Assembly (NCBI RefSeq): GCF_000155615.1
Contig: NZ_DS989915.1
Location: 1,720,735 to 1,759,267 of the forward strand
Origin: Alcanivorax sp. DG881
GTDB taxonomy: Bacteria; Pseudomonadota; Gammaproteobacteria; Pseudomonadales; Alcanivoracaceae
Direction: 5' to 3'
Length of the DNA stretch: 38,533 nt
Shown here: one piece after another, positions 23,835-33,252 of the stretch
How the letters are laid out: every line of letters begins with the position of its first letter
Numbering within the stretch: the first letter of the stretch is position 1
Program-made: the position numbers and the translations under genes
The notes under the pieces: model-generated
What the model saw: the letters and a program-made list of their open reading frames with translations, nothing else
Database searches by the model: none
What the model was told of the DNA's origin: nothing

Positions 23835-24610
23835 TGACAGGCCGGTTACTGGCCCTGGGGTGGCTGCTCCTGGGGCTGCTGTTGAGCGCCAGCGCGCTGG
23901 CCGCACCACGCATTGCCATCATCATTGATGACCTGGGCTACAGCCGGCAACACGGCCAGGCCATTGTGGACCTGCCCGCGCCGGTCACCTGCGCGGTGAT
24001 CCCCTTTTCCCCCCATGCCCGCCGACTGGCGGAGCGGGCCAGCCTGGCCGGCAAGGAAGTGCTGGTGCACATGCCCATGGCCGCGCAACGTCATCAGACC
24101 CTTGATCAGGGCGGCCTGCGGGACGGGATGGATGAGCCTCAACTGCTGGATGCGGTGCGCCAGGCCCTGAGCCAGATTCCCCAGGCCCGCGGCCTGAACA
24201 ACCATATGGGCAGCGCGCTTACCGAACAGCAACAGCCCATGGGCTGGCTGATGACAGAGTTGAAGGCGCACCAGCTATTCTTTGTGGACAGCCGTACCAG
24301 CAGTCATTCCGTGGCACAGCAGATGGCCCGGCAGGTGGGGCTTTCCCACGCCGGGCGCGATGTCTTTCTGGATAATGAACGCAATCTGGTCAGCATCAAT
24401 GAGCAGTTCAACCGGCTGATCCGGCTGGCCCGGCAGCGCGGCCAGGCGATTGCCATCGGCCACCCGTACCCGGAAACCGTGCACTACCTACAGCAGGTAC
24501 TGCCCTTGATGCAAGACGCCGGCATTGAGGTGGTGCCGGTGTCCACGCTATTGAGCACCCCGGCAGTGACCACAGCCACCACCGGGAGCGAAGCTCACGC
24601 CGGGTCCTGA
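23834..24610 (+). CDS. Divergent polysaccharide deacetylase (YibQ family)
   Basis: A 258-residue exported protein of the divergent polysaccharide deacetylase family (DUF610/YibQ). Signal peptide (about 1-24) followed by RIAIIIDDLGYSRQHGQAIVDL (metal-site Asp pair), HMPMAA, and NNHMGSALTEQ; FVDSRTSS and AIGHPYPET complete the NodB-like fold. Believed to act on peptidoglycan or other envelope glycans. Start taken as the ATG at 23834 within TGATG; a TTG one codon upstream is not preferred. The 3' end overlaps the convergent BASS transporter gene by 16 bases, leaving no room for a separate terminator. Confidence 0.9.
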   Translation: MTGRLLALGWLLLGLLLSASALAAPRIAIIIDDLGYSRQHGQAIVDLPAPVTCAVIPFSPHARRLAERASLAGKEVLVHMPMAAQRHQTLDQGGLRDGMDEPQLLDAVRQALSQIPQARGLNNHMGSALTEQQQPMGWLMTELKAHQLFFVDSRTSSHSVAQQMARQVGLSHAGRDVFLDNERNLVSINEQFNRLIRLARQRGQAIAIGHPYPETVHYLQQVLPLMQDAGIEVVPVSTLLSTPAVTTATTGSEAHAGS

Positions 24611-25482
24611 TCCCGGTTTTTGCCGATACCGGTAAGTTTGGCGTAACCGATCATCAGGAAACCGAAAGCAAACATCAGCACACCGTAAACCGCAGACGGC
24701 ACAGACATGGCCTCGGAATGCAGCAGGGTCAAGGTCACCATCAACCCCAGCGTACCGTTCTTGATACCCAGCTCGATGGCCACAGTGAATGCCTGATCCC
24801 GGCTCAAGCCGATCACCCGGCCACCCACCATGCCCAGAACAATACCGGCCAGATTGAGAATAATGGCGGACACCCCAGCCTGCTTGAACAGCTCCAGCGC
24901 CTCTTCACCCAGCTCCACCAGCAGCAGCGCAATCACCGCCACCATCACCGCCAGCCCCAGCAGGCCCACGGCCTTTTCGCCCTTTTCCGCCCAGTGCTGG
25001 CGGAAGTGACGAATAGCCATGCCGATGGCCACCGGCAACAGGATAATCACGAACAGGGTAATGATGGTGCGCATCACGGGCAGTTCCAGCGCTTTGGCGG
25101 TGTCCTGAAAGCGCTCCAGGGCCCAACCGGTAAACGCAGGCAGCGTGACAATGGTGATCAGGCTGGCGAGCACGGTCAGCACAATGGACAGGGCCACATC
25201 ACCGCGCCCCAGATAGACAAACAGATTGGAGGTGGTACCGCCCGGGCAGGCGGCAATCACGATAAGCCCCACCGCCAACGCCGGCGACAGGTCCAGCGCC
25301 AGTGCCACGCCCAGGGCGATGAGCGGGAGCAGGAGTATCTGGCAAACCAGGCCATAGAAGGTGCCACGCGGGGCAACAACAACTTCGCGGAAATCTTTGG
25401 GGGTCAGGGTCATACCCATTCCCACCATGATCAAAAACAACGATAACGGCAGCCCGATATCAATCAACGCACCTGAACCCAT
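24595..25482 (-). CDS. Bile acid:sodium symporter (BASS) family transporter
   Basis: An inner-membrane protein of 295 residues with 9-10 hydrophobic segments. The conserved CPGGTTSNLFVYLGRGD segment (about 79-95) is the BASS sodium-binding crossing region, and ELGIKNGTLGLM near 238-249 is the second. Substrates of the family include bile acids, pantoate, pyruvate and other organic acids; none can be assigned here. The start at 25482 has GGGAG 7 bases upstream. Lies downstream of hisF with a 149-base spacer, so it might be read through from the his operon or have its own promoter. Confidence 0.9.
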   Translation of the reverse strand: MGSGALIDIGLPLSLFLIMVGMGMTLTPKDFREVVVAPRGTFYGLVCQILLLPLIALGVALALDLSPALAVGLIVIAACPGGTTSNLFVYLGRGDVALSIVLTVLASLITIVTLPAFTGWALERFQDTAKALELPVMRTIITLFVIILLPVAIGMAIRHFRQHWAEKGEKAVGLLGLAVMVAVIALLLVELGEEALELFKQAGVSAIILNLAGIVLGMVGGRVIGLSRDQAFTVAIELGIKNGTLGLMVTLTLLHSEAMSVPSAVYGVLMFAFGFLMIGYAKLTGIGKNRDQDPA

Positions 25483-25517
25483 TACAACTCTCCCGTGATT
25501 TTTTATGGTCTTGCAAC

Positions 25518-25532
25518 GGGGGCAGCGCCCCC
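25518..25532. other. GC-rich palindrome between hisF and the BASS gene
   Basis: GGGGGC-AGC-GCCCCC, a compact hairpin in the 149-base spacer. No T run follows on either strand, so it is not a clear intrinsic terminator; nothing else is visible in this spacer. Confidence 0.35.
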
Positions 25533-25631
25533 AAAACCTCGAGAGTAAAACAGGGTTCCATTTATAGCCAGTACGTAACGGCTAAAGTTGTGACAGGAGG
25601 TTAATCCAACCGAAAGAAGGCCGGGAGATGA

Positions 25632-26408
25632 TCAGCCCAGGCGCATTTCCACGCCGGCCGACTGCATGAATTCCTTGGCCTGCTGCACCGAATATTCGCC
25701 AAAGTGGAAAATCGACGCCGCCAGCACCGCATCGGCGCCGCCCTGCTGCACACCGTCCACCAGATGCTGCAGGTTGCCGACCCCGCCCGAGGCGATCACC
25801 GGCACCGGCACCGCATCGGAGATGGCACGGGTCAGCGCGATGTCAAAACCGTTCTTGGTGCCATCACGATCCATGCTGGTCAGCAGGATTTCACCGGCAC
25901 CGTAGTCGGTCATTTTGCGCGCCCACTCCACCGCATCCAGGCCCGTGGGTTTGCGGCCACCGTGGGTGAAGATTTCCCAGCGATTGGTGTCGCTTTCCGC
26001 GCTGACTTTTTTCGCGTCGATGGCCACCACAATACACTGGGAACCAAACCGCTCCGCCGCTTCACGGACAAACTCCGGGTTATGTACCGCCGCCGAGTTG
26101 ATCGCCACCTTGTCCGCACCGGCATTCAGCAGGTTACGAATATCTTCCAGCGCACGCACGCCGCCACCCACGGTAAGCGGAATAAACACCTGGCTGGCGA
26201 TCTGCTCCACTGTGTGCAGCGTGGTATCGCGCTCCTGATGGCTGGCGGTGATATCCAGAAAGGTAATTTCATCTGCACCGGCATCGTTATAGCGCTTGGC
26301 AATTTCCACCGGGTCACCGGCATCGCGGATATCCACGAACTGCACGCCTTTGACCACGCGGCCGGCATCCACATCCAGACACGGAATAATGCGTTTGGCT
26401 AAACCCAT
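25632..26408 (-). CDS. hisF: Imidazole glycerol phosphate synthase subunit HisF
   Basis: The cyclase subunit (258 residues) that, with HisH, converts PRFAR plus ammonia to imidazole glycerol phosphate and AICAR. A TIM barrel: [19 protein letters not shown] (catalytic Asp11 region), [32 protein letters not shown] (catalytic Asp near 130) and ASGGVG phosphate loop. Ribosome site GGGGA about 8 bases before the ATG. Last his gene of hisB-hisH-hisA-hisF, 16 bases after hisA. Confidence 0.98.
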   Translation of the reverse strand: MGLAKRIIPCLDVDAGRVVKGVQFVDIRDAGDPVEIAKRYNDAGADEITFLDITASHQERDTTLHTVEQIASQVFIPLTVGGGVRALEDIRNLLNAGADKVAINSAAVHNPEFVREAAERFGSQCIVVAIDAKKVSAESDTNRWEIFTHGGRKPTGLDAVEWARKMTDYGAGEILLTSMDRDGTKNGFDIALTRAISDAVPVPVIASGGVGNLQHLVDGVQQGGADAVLAASIFHFGEYSVQQAKEFMQSAGVEMRLG

Positions 26409-26424
26409 AATACGTCCCCGGCGC

Positions 26425-27165
26425 TCAGGCGCCGCTCAACTCATCGGACAGCGCCTGGCCTTCGGCAAAGTCCAGGGTGTTTTCGTAGATGGCACGGCCG
26501 GTAATGGCACCACTGATGCCCTGGTCAGCCACCGCACACAGGTTGCGCACGTCATCCAGATTGGTAATGCCGCCGGAGGCGATCACCGGAATCGACATGG
26601 ACTGGGCCAGTCTCACGGTGGCATCCACATTCACGCCCTGCAGCATGCCATCGCGGCTGATATCGGTGTAAACAATGGCGGACACGCCGTCGTTCTCGAA
26701 CTGTTTCGCCAGATCGATCACATCCACATCGGTCACGTTCGCCCAGCCATCGGTGGCCACTTTGCCGTCTTTGGCGTCCAGGCCCACGATGATGTGGCCG
26801 GGGAACTGCTCACACATGGCTTTGACGAATGCCGGCTCATTCACCGCCTTGGTGCCAATGATCACCCACTGCACCCCCGCATCCAGGTAGGCCTGAATAA
26901 TTTCCGGGCTACGGATACCGCCACCAATCTGGATCGGCAGGTCCGGGTGGGCCTTGGCAATCGCCTTGACGATTTCGCCATTCACCGGCTCACCGGCAAA
27001 GGCCCCGTTCAGGTCGACCAGGTGCAAGCGGCGAGCGCCACGTTCCACCCAATGGCTGGCAACGGCAACCGGGTCGTCGGAGAACACGGTGTCGTCTTCC
27101 ATACGGCCCTGCTTGAGGCGTACACATTTACCGTCTTTCAGGTCGATGGCGGGAATCAGTAACAT
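26425..27165 (-). CDS. hisA: ProFAR isomerase HisA
   Basis: A TIM-barrel isomerase (246 residues) converting ProFAR to PRFAR in histidine synthesis. Catalytic Asp8 in [15 protein letters not shown] and Asp near 130 in [10 protein letters not shown]; phosphate-binding GGGIR and ASGGI loops are present. It precedes hisF by 16 bases and follows hisH after a 94-base spacer containing the hairpin at 27194-27222. Confidence 0.98.
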   Translation of the reverse strand: MLLIPAIDLKDGKCVRLKQGRMEDDTVFSDDPVAVASHWVERGARRLHLVDLNGAFAGEPVNGEIVKAIAKAHPDLPIQIGGGIRSPEIIQAYLDAGVQWVIIGTKAVNEPAFVKAMCEQFPGHIIVGLDAKDGKVATDGWANVTDVDVIDLAKQFENDGVSAIVYTDISRDGMLQGVNVDATVRLAQSMSIPVIASGGITNLDDVRNLCAVADQGISGAITGRAIYENTLDFAEGQALSDELSGA

Positions 27166-27193
27166 CAGAATCTCTTTATCAAATTCATGGAAA

Positions 27194-27222
27194 CCCGCCT
27201 TCCCCGGCCGGGAGAAGGCGGG
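27194..27222. other. Strong palindrome in the hisH-hisA spacer
   Basis: CCCGCCTTC (27194-27202) pairs with GAAGGCGGG (27214-27222) around an inner CCCGG/CCGGG palindrome, one unpaired base aside. On the transcribed minus strand only three T residues follow, so partial termination or mRNA processing between hisH and hisA is more likely than full termination. Confidence 0.5.
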
Positions 27223-27259
27223 CCGTGCAAGCCTGTTGCGTGCCGCGTGTAGCGTTTGT

Positions 27260-27901
27260 TTATGGCTGCCAGCGCAGGAAATTTTCCAGCAGCGTCAGAC
27301 CGGCGTCAGCACTTTTCTCCGGGTGGAACTGCACGGCAAACACATTGCCCTGGACTGCGGCAGCGGCAAAGCTCAGGCCGTAGTCGCAACGCCCGGCTAC
27401 CGCTTCGTCGGGCAAGCCGGTGACACAGTAACTGTGCACGAAGTAAAAGCGGGCATGGTTATCGATCCCCGCCCACATGGGGTGCGCCATGCCCTGCTGC
27501 ACCTGGTTCCAGCCCATGTGCGGCACTTTCAGGCGGGCGCCCGTATCGCTGAACTGCTCACCGAAAAAGGTGACCTGCCCATCGAAAATGCCCAGGCAAT
27601 CCACGCCGTTATTTTCTTCACTGCGGGCCATCATCGCCTGCATGCCGACGCAGATCCCCAGCAATGGCTTGCCGGCTTTCGCCACATCCCGGATCGCCTG
27701 ATCCAGGCCGGTGTCTTTCAGAACGGCGATGCAGTCACGAATGGCGCCCACACCAGGAAAAACCACCCGGTCCGCCGCCCGGACCTGATCCGGGTCGCCG
27801 GTGATGATGATGGTCTGGCCATTGGCGACCTTTTCCAGCGCCTTGCCTGCGGAGTGCAGGTTACCCATGCCGTAATCAATAACGGCAACGACTTCACTCA
27901 T
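27260..27901 (-). CDS. hisH: Imidazole glycerol phosphate synthase glutaminase subunit HisH
   Basis: A class I glutamine amidotransferase (213 residues) that delivers ammonia to HisF. Nucleophile Cys in [11 protein letters not shown] (about 79-84) and the His-x-Glu pair in VQFHPEKS near 195; N-terminal [13 protein letters not shown] is typical. Starts 23 bases after hisB. Confidence 0.98.
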   Translation of the reverse strand: MSEVVAVIDYGMGNLHSAGKALEKVANGQTIIITGDPDQVRAADRVVFPGVGAIRDCIAVLKDTGLDQAIRDVAKAGKPLLGICVGMQAMMARSEENNGVDCLGIFDGQVTFFGEQFSDTGARLKVPHMGWNQVQQGMAHPMWAGIDNHARFYFVHSYCVTGLPDEAVAGRCDYGLSFAAAAVQGNVFAVQFHPEKSADAGLTLLENFLRWQP

Positions 27902-27924
27902 ATTCGGGAGCCTGTGCTGTACGG

Positions 27925-28530
27925 TTACTCGCTTTCGCTGAGGGTACCTTTGGTGGACGGGGTAATGCCGTCCATACGCGGGTCCGGCTCCACCGCCATA
28001 CGCAGCGCGCGGCCAAAGGCCTTGAACACGGTCTCAGCCTGATGGTGGGCGTTCTTGCCGCGCAGGTTATCGATATGCAGGGTAATCATGGCGTGATTCA
28101 CGAAGCCCTGGAAAAACTCGTAGAACAGGTCCACGTCGAAGCCACCGATGCTGCCCCGGGTGAAGTCCACAAACATTTCCAGGCCCGGACGGCCGGACAG
28201 GTCCAGCACCACCCGTGACAGGGCTTCGTCCAGAGGCACGTAGGCGTGACCGTAACGGCGCACCCCTTTCTTGTCACCGATGGCCTTGGCGAAGGCCTGG
28301 CCCAGCGTGATGCCGATATCTTCCACCGTGTGGTGGGCATCGATGTGCAGGTCACCCTTGGCCTTGATGTCCAGATCGACCAAACCATGACGTGCCACCT
28401 GATCCAGCATGTGCTCAAGGAACGGCAACCCGGTATCCAGTTTGCACTGACCGGTGCCATCCAGATTGATGGTGGCTTGAATCTGGGTTTCCAGGGTGTT
28501 GCGCTCTACGGTAGCGCTTCGCTTGCTCAT
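27925..28530 (-). CDS. hisB: Imidazoleglycerol-phosphate dehydratase HisB (monofunctional)
   Basis: Manganese-dependent dehydratase (201 residues) for the sixth step of histidine synthesis; the enteric N-terminal phosphatase domain is absent, as in pseudomonads. Metal-binding repeats [22 protein letters not shown] and [14 protein letters not shown] are present, and the FLEHMLDQ helix is intact. First gene of hisBHAF; GGGAGG lies about 6 bases before the ATG and a TATAAT -10 at 28558-28563 just upstream. Confidence 0.98.
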   Translation of the reverse strand: MSKRSATVERNTLETQIQATINLDGTGQCKLDTGLPFLEHMLDQVARHGLVDLDIKAKGDLHIDAHHTVEDIGITLGQAFAKAIGDKKGVRRYGHAYVPLDEALSRVVLDLSGRPGLEMFVDFTRGSIGGFDVDLFYEFFQGFVNHAMITLHIDNLRGKNAHHQAETVFKAFGRALRMAVEPDPRMDGITPSTKGTLSESE

Positions 28531-28557
28531 CTATACCTCCCAGGCATTGGACCGGCT

Positions 28558-28563
28558 ATTATA
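28558..28563 (-). promoter_or_regulatory. -10 element of the hisB promoter
   Basis: Minus-strand TATAAT, exact consensus, 28 bases before the hisB ATG. The hexamer 17 bases upstream, TGGTTA, is a weak -35. The 69-base gap to the divergent GNAT gene must hold both promoters. Confidence 0.6.
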
Positions 28564-28599
28564 CGCACCCCAACAGAAGCTAACCAGCGGAGAGCGTCG

Positions 28600-28923
28600 A
28601 TGCCCATCAGCGTAGAAGCCCATGCCCTTACGGAAACCCAGTGCGAAGCCTTTGCCAAGGTGCTGCGTGATGCCCCGCAATACCGCCAGAAGCTGGCCGA
28701 TGCGGTGGCTGGCGGGCAAGGGCGGCTGTTCGCTGCCCACTTCAATGGGCAGCGCGTGGCTATCGCCCTGATAGAAGAAAACCAGCCGCAGCTGGCCTGG
28801 ATGGTCGTGCATCCCGCCACTCAGGGGCGCGGCGTGGGCAAGGATTTTCTGCGCCTGATCGGTCAGCAGCTGGGAGAAACGCTCACCCTGCCCAAACACT
28901 GCCAGCAGCAGCCCGGCCTATAA
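28600..28923 (+). CDS. PanZ-like short GNAT-fold protein
   Basis: A 107-residue protein with the GNAT acetyl-CoA-binding loop QGRGVG following WMVVHPAT, preceded by strand GRLFAAHFNGQRVAIALI; this order resembles PanZ/PanM-type acetyl-CoA sensors. PanZ in enteric bacteria controls aspartate decarboxylase PanD; here neither panD nor pan genes are in view, so the role is uncertain. It is shorter than typical GNAT enzymes, lacking the last strands. GGAG is 8 bases before the ATG at 28600. Divergent from hisB; its last bases overlap the convergent histidine-kinase gene by 6. Confidence 0.6.
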   Translation: MPISVEAHALTETQCEAFAKVLRDAPQYRQKLADAVAGGQGRLFAAHFNGQRVAIALIEENQPQLAWMVVHPATQGRGVGKDFLRLIGQQLGETLTLPKHCQQQPGL

Positions 28924-30846
28924 CTGAGCCAGCGGCAACCGGATATGCAGCGCAAACCCCCGCCCGGGTCCGGCGCTTTCCGCCCACAGAGAACCGCCCA
29001 CCTGCTCAACCATCACCCGCGCCATGGCCAGGGACAGGCCAAAACCTTCTTCATGGTGACGTGATCCCATCACGAAGAATGGTTCGAGGATATGCTCCAG
29101 CTGCTCCGCGGTAGCCCCCCTGCCTTCATCACGAATACAGAGTTCGGCATGGCCCGCCGGCACATCCACGGTGCTGCTGACTTCCACGCTATCGCCTTCG
29201 GCACTGAAGCGCAGCGCATTATCCAGCGCCATGGTCAGCACTTCACGCAACTCCCCTTCACAGGCTCGCACCTGCAAATTCGGTGAAATCCGGTTACGCA
29301 CCGCCACACCGCAAGTCTCTATCCGCGCCGCCTGGTCACGCAAAATGGCGTCGAACATCCACATGGGCTGACAGCTGGCCTGCAACGGCGGCTGGTGGCG
29401 GTCGGAGAGATCAAAATACCGCAGTGAGGTGCTGACGATCCCCGTGAGGCGCCGCTGCCCCTTGCGCACCATTGCCCACACATCCACCTCTTTCTCACCC
29501 GGCCCCTGCCCGGATTGCCCCAGTGAATCGGCCGCGCCAATCCAGTTGATCGGCGTATTCAGCTCATGGCTGATGTACTGCAGGAACATGGATTTGTCCT
29601 GGTTCATCTGTTCGATATCCGCCAGGTGTCGCTCCAGGTTCTGCTGCGCCTCCACCGACAACTGCTTGCGCTCACTTTCCAGAAACCGGATCCGGTCGCC
29701 CAGCGCCAGTGACAACATCACCACCACCCACAGGGCACCGAAATGCGGCAGGTAAGGAACAATCACGCTATAGGGAATCAAGCCCAGGTTACCCAGGGCA
29801 TACAGGAACACTGTCAGCAGAAATACGGACCAGGCCAGCACATACAACCGTGCCACCCGGAAGCCCTGGCGCCACACCACCCAACCCAGCCAGCTGAACA
29901 GCACCACCGTCATCATCACCACCACCGTGGACAGGTGATAGGAATACGGCGGCGGAATCACCCACTGCAACAGGAACGCCAGCCCGATCAGGATCAGGTA
30001 ATGCTTGAGCAATCGGTCATAGCGCGGAAACCGCTGGGCCAACTGCAGAAACTGCCGTGAATACAGCGCCAGCGAGAGCCCGCAGGTATAGGTGGTCAGC
30101 CAGAAATATTCATTGATCTTGGGGGTCTCCGGCCACAGATACTGCAATCCAAAGCCGCTGACGCAGATATTGAAAAACAGCACCCCGGTCAGAAACACTA
30201 CAAAGTGCAGGTGCACATTGTCACGCAGGGACAGAAACAGCAGCAGGTTGTAAATCAACATGATGGTCAACGAACCGTAGAACAGCCCCTGCAGCAACTG
30301 CTCCAGATAGGTGTACTCCACCAGCCCCTTGGCACTGTAGAGCATGGGCATCATGTTCAATGCGCCCTTGCCGCGCACCTTCAGATAGTACTCACTCACC
30401 CCGTCTGGCAGCGATTCCAGATTGAACACAAAAGAGCGGTGGTCCATGGGCCGCCGCCCAAAGGGGCGTGTATCCCCCACCGCGTATTCCCGGAACTCGC
30501 CACCCGGCTGCGGCACGAACAGGGTCAGCTCATCGAGAATCGGATAGCGCTCCACCAGGAACCAGCTACGCCCATCCATCTGGCTGGCATCCAGCTGAAA
30601 ACGCAGCCAGATCGTGCTTTTGGTAAAACCGAAATTCAGGGTGTTGCTGTCACTTTGGCGAAAACGACTGGCAAACTGGTCGCGGATCTGGCTCAAGGTC
30701 CAGTTGCCTTCCGGGTCCTCCAGCACGTCCACCCGGGCCCCCAACTGAACGCTATCCCCCGCCGAAACCAGTGCAATGGGCTCGGCACGCACCATGCCCC
30801 CCGCCAACAGCAGCACCATCAAGACAACAACATGGAACTTTCGCAA
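28918..30846 (-). CDS. Orphan 7TMR-DISM sensor histidine kinase
   Basis: A roughly 642-residue inner-membrane kinase. Signal peptide, an extracytoplasmic 7TMR-DISMED2 domain (about 30-165, with LVERYPILDELTLFVPQ), seven transmembrane helices (about 180-390), a coiled linker (EVQAQQNLERHLADIEQM-like), H-box YISHELNTPI with His427, and an HATPase domain with DNALRFS, IRDEGRGA and GFGLSLAMA. There is no receiver domain and no response-regulator gene beside it. The start is uncertain: a TTG at 30846 with AGGGGAAGAG just upstream starts a good signal peptide; a GTG at 30879 is also in frame. The ligand domain often binds carbohydrates or other small molecules. Its 3' end overlaps the PanZ-like gene by 6 bases. 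Confidence 0.85.
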   Translation of the reverse strand: MRKFHVVVLMVLLLAGGMVRAEPIALVSAGDSVQLGARVDVLEDPEGNWTLSQIRDQFASRFRQSDSNTLNFGFTKSTIWLRFQLDASQMDGRSWFLVERYPILDELTLFVPQPGGEFREYAVGDTRPFGRRPMDHRSFVFNLESLPDGVSEYYLKVRGKGALNMMPMLYSAKGLVEYTYLEQLLQGLFYGSLTIMLIYNLLLFLSLRDNVHLHFVVFLTGVLFFNICVSGFGLQYLWPETPKINEYFWLTTYTCGLSLALYSRQFLQLAQRFPRYDRLLKHYLILIGLAFLLQWVIPPPYSYHLSTVVVMMTVVLFSWLGWVVWRQGFRVARLYVLAWSVFLLTVFLYALGNLGLIPYSVIVPYLPHFGALWVVVMLSLALGDRIRFLESERKQLSVEAQQNLERHLADIEQMNQDKSMFLQYISHELNTPINWIGAADSLGQSGQGPGEKEVDVWAMVRKGQRRLTGIVSTSLRYFDLSDRHQPPLQASCQPMWMFDAILRDQAARIETCGVAVRNRISPNLQVRACEGELREVLTMALDNALRFSAEGDSVEVSSTVDVPAGHAELCIRDEGRGATAEQLEHILEPFFVMGSRHHEEGFGLSLAMARVMVEQVGGSLWAESAGPGRGFALHIRLPLAQL

Positions 30847-30913
30847 ACGCTCTTCCCCTAACGTCACAATAACAATCACGAATAATGCTACGGTATGGTC
30901 AGTGAATCCCCAC

Positions 30914-30922
30914 TGCTATAAT
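30914..30922 (+). promoter_or_regulatory. asmA promoter (extended -10)
   Basis: TGCTATAAT, a perfect extended -10, 35 bases before the asmA ATG; no good -35 is present. Confidence 0.6.
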
Positions 30923-30956
30923 CACGGTCCAACGACCAACGCGCAAGGAGTGCTAC

Positions 30957-33167
30957 ATGGGACGCCTGTTAAAAATTTTGCTGATCACTTTGTTTGCCAT
31001 CATTGTGCTATTAGCTATTGCTGTTTTTGTGATCACGCAGGTGATTGATCCCAACGAGTTCAAGCCGGAAATCGAGAAACAGGCACAAGAACAGGCGAAC
31101 CTGACACTGGACATTCAGGGTGACCTGGCCTGGCAATTCTGGCCCTCGCTGGGCGTGAGTCTTGGCCGCACCGAAGCCCGCATTGCCGATGACGAAGAGC
31201 TGTTCGCCGCCCTCGACGAAGCCAGCGTCAGCGTTGCCGTATTACCGTTGCTGTACGGCCAGGTGGAAATGGACGGCATCACCCTGGCCGGCCTGAATGT
31301 AAACCTGGTGGACGGTCCGGACGGCGCCAACTGGGAGCAGATTGGCCCGCAGACGCCGGCAGAAGACACCGCCGCTGAAGAAGAACCGGCGGCCGAAGAC
31401 GAGGGCAGCAGCAGCCTGGACATTCCGCTGACCATTCCAAAAGTCGTGGTCAGCGACGGCAAGGTTCGCTACCGCAGCACCGCCGATGGCACCGACATCG
31501 TCGTCGAGCACTTTAATCTGAATGCCCAGGACGTGAACCTGGATGAACCCTTCCCGCTGCAGATGTCCCTGCGCTATCAGGACCAGAGCGACATGCGCGT
31601 GGACATGAATCTGGACACGGTACTGGCCGCCGATATCGACAATAACCATTTTGTCCTCAACCCGATGACACTGGATGCCAATATCGCCGGCGCCACCACC
31701 ATGCCGGTGGATGTGCATCTGGAACAGAATCTGGATGTAAACCTGAACGAGGATACCGTCTCCATCAAGGACCTGCTGCTGCAAGCCGCCGGCACCGAGA
31801 CCAAAGGCAACGTGGACATTAGCGCCCTCACCGGCGACATGCAGCTCAGCGGCAAGCTGGCCACCGCGCCCTTCGATGCCAACAAGGTGCTGGAAGCGAT
31901 TGGCGAAGCGCCCATCGAAACCACCGACAGCCAGGCACTGAGCAAGATTGCCCTGGACGCCACCCTCGGCGGCGAGCCCGGCAGCGTCATGGCCAGCCCG
32001 CTGACCCTGACCCTGGATGACAGCACCCTCAGCGGCAGCGCCGGCCTGGCCAGCCTGGAAAGTGGCAAGATCATCTTTGATCTGGTGCTCGACAAGATCA
32101 CCCTGGACGGCTACATGCCGCCTGCCAGTGGCGATACCGAAACCGCCGCAGCCGGCGGCGGCAAAACCGGCGGAACCGCCAGCCTGTCCAGTGACGAGCT
32201 GATCCCGGTGGACACCCTGCGGCCACTGCTGGTGGACGGCGAACTGGCCATTGGCACCGTAAAATACGACAGCATTACCGCCAGCGACATGAAATTTGCG
32301 GTCAGCGCCAAGAACGGTGTCTTGCAGCTGACCCGCGCCAGCGGCAGCACCCTGGGCGGCAGCTTCAGCGCCAAAGCCAAACTGGATGCCTCCGGCAGCA
32401 CCCCGAAAATCACCGCCAGCAACACTGTCTCCAGCGTTCAGATCCAACCGCTGGTACAAATGGCACTGGAGGATGATCTGGCCAAAGGGGTGTTCGACAT
32501 GAACGGCAGCTACAGTGCCAGCGGCAACAGCGAAAAAGCGCTGATGAACTCCGCCAAAGGCACTATCGATCTGTCCCTGGCCGACACCACCGTGCGCGGC
32601 CTGAATCTGTACAGCACCCTGGTTGGCGGCGTGAATGACATGCTCGGCCAGTTCCAGGGCCTGGCCACCGCCCTGATTCCCAGCCAGGAATCCGGCAAAC
32701 TGCCCAGCGCCCTGTCCGAGGACACCAAGATTCTCGACCTGAAATCCAAGGCGCGGCTGGACAAGAACGTGGCGTATCTGGACAGCCTCTCTGCGGTACT
32801 GCAAAAAGGGGAAATCACCGGTAATGGCTGGATGAACATCCTCAACCAGGACTTCGACCTTAAGATCGGCATGCAATCGCCGGAACTGGGCACCTCCAAA
32901 TACCTGACCGGCACCACCTGGCCGCTGCGTTGCGAAGGCAACCTGGGTGGCAGCCCCGCCAAATGGTGTGGCCCGGACAAGGATGGCTTCAAGGACATCG
33001 GCAAACAGGTCGCCGCCAACGCCACCAAAGACAAGCTGAAAGAAAAGTTCGGCATTGAAGGCGAAGGCGACACCACCGAAGAAGTGCTCAAGGATGCCGC
33101 CCAGAAGAAAGCCAAGGAAGAAGTGAACAAGCAGCTGCAGGACGGTCTCAAGAAGCTGTTTAATTAA
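30957..33167 (+). CDS. asmA: AsmA-family envelope protein
   Basis: A 736-residue AsmA-like protein. One N-terminal transmembrane helix (about 4-26, [23 protein letters not shown]) anchors a large periplasmic domain with the family's [16 protein letters not shown] start and long beta-rich repeats, a middle Ala/Glu/Asp-rich linker (about 134-155) and the C-terminal AsmA_2 region ([20 protein letters not shown]). AsmA-like proteins are thought to act in phospholipid transport to, or assembly of, the outer membrane. AAGGAG lies about 7 bases before the ATG. It is followed by a strong terminator and then mutY and yggX, as in Pseudomonas. Confidence 0.93.
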   Translation: MGRLLKILLITLFAIIVLLAIAVFVITQVIDPNEFKPEIEKQAQEQANLTLDIQGDLAWQFWPSLGVSLGRTEARIADDEELFAALDEASVSVAVLPLLYGQVEMDGITLAGLNVNLVDGPDGANWEQIGPQTPAEDTAAEEEPAAEDEGSSSLDIPLTIPKVVVSDGKVRYRSTADGTDIVVEHFNLNAQDVNLDEPFPLQMSLRYQDQSDMRVDMNLDTVLAADIDNNHFVLNPMTLDANIAGATTMPVDVHLEQNLDVNLNEDTVSIKDLLLQAAGTETKGNVDISALTGDMQLSGKLATAPFDANKVLEAIGEAPIETTDSQALSKIALDATLGGEPGSVMASPLTLTLDDSTLSGSAGLASLESGKIIFDLVLDKITLDGYMPPASGDTETAAAGGGKTGGTASLSSDELIPVDTLRPLLVDGELAIGTVKYDSITASDMKFAVSAKNGVLQLTRASGSTLGGSFSAKAKLDASGSTPKITASNTVSSVQIQPLVQMALEDDLAKGVFDMNGSYSASGNSEKALMNSAKGTIDLSLADTTVRGLNLYSTLVGGVNDMLGQFQGLATALIPSQESGKLPSALSEDTKILDLKSKARLDKNVAYLDSLSAVLQKGEITGNGWMNILNQDFDLKIGMQSPELGTSKYLTGTTWPLRCEGNLGGSPAKWCGPDKDGFKDIGKQVAANATKDKLKEKFGIEGEGDTTEEVLKDAAQKKAKEEVNKQLQDGLKKLFN

Positions 33168-33200
33168 GAGACGCTGCAGGCTTCACGCAGCAAGCGACAC
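33163..33200 (+). repeat. 3'-end module after asmA (family 2, copy 2)
   Basis: TTAATTAAGAGACGC, then CACGCAGCAAGCGACACGC, parallels the sequence at the end of typA (18503-18536). A shorter piece, GCAGCAAGCGACA, also follows the metallophosphatase gene at 13276-13288. Confidence 0.55.
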
Positions 33201-33203
33201 GCA

Positions 33204-33240
33204 GGCGGAAATGAGCGTTTGCTCATTTCCGCCGTTTTTT
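33204..33240 (+). terminator. Rho-independent terminator of asmA
   Basis: A perfect 13-base stem GGCGGAAATGAGC / GCTCATTTCCGCC around GTTT, followed after one base by six T residues. It ends only 13 bases before the mutY ATG, so mutY needs read-through or another promoter. Confidence 0.92.
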
Positions 33241-33252
33241 GTCCGGAGTGTC

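Noticed and set aside
31242..32876. A 544-codon open frame antisense to asmA
   Set aside because: It is a composition effect of the GC-rich, repetitive asmA gene; the translation is low in complexity (Gly/Ala/Gln/Val) and matches no family, while the plus-strand protein is a clear AsmA.
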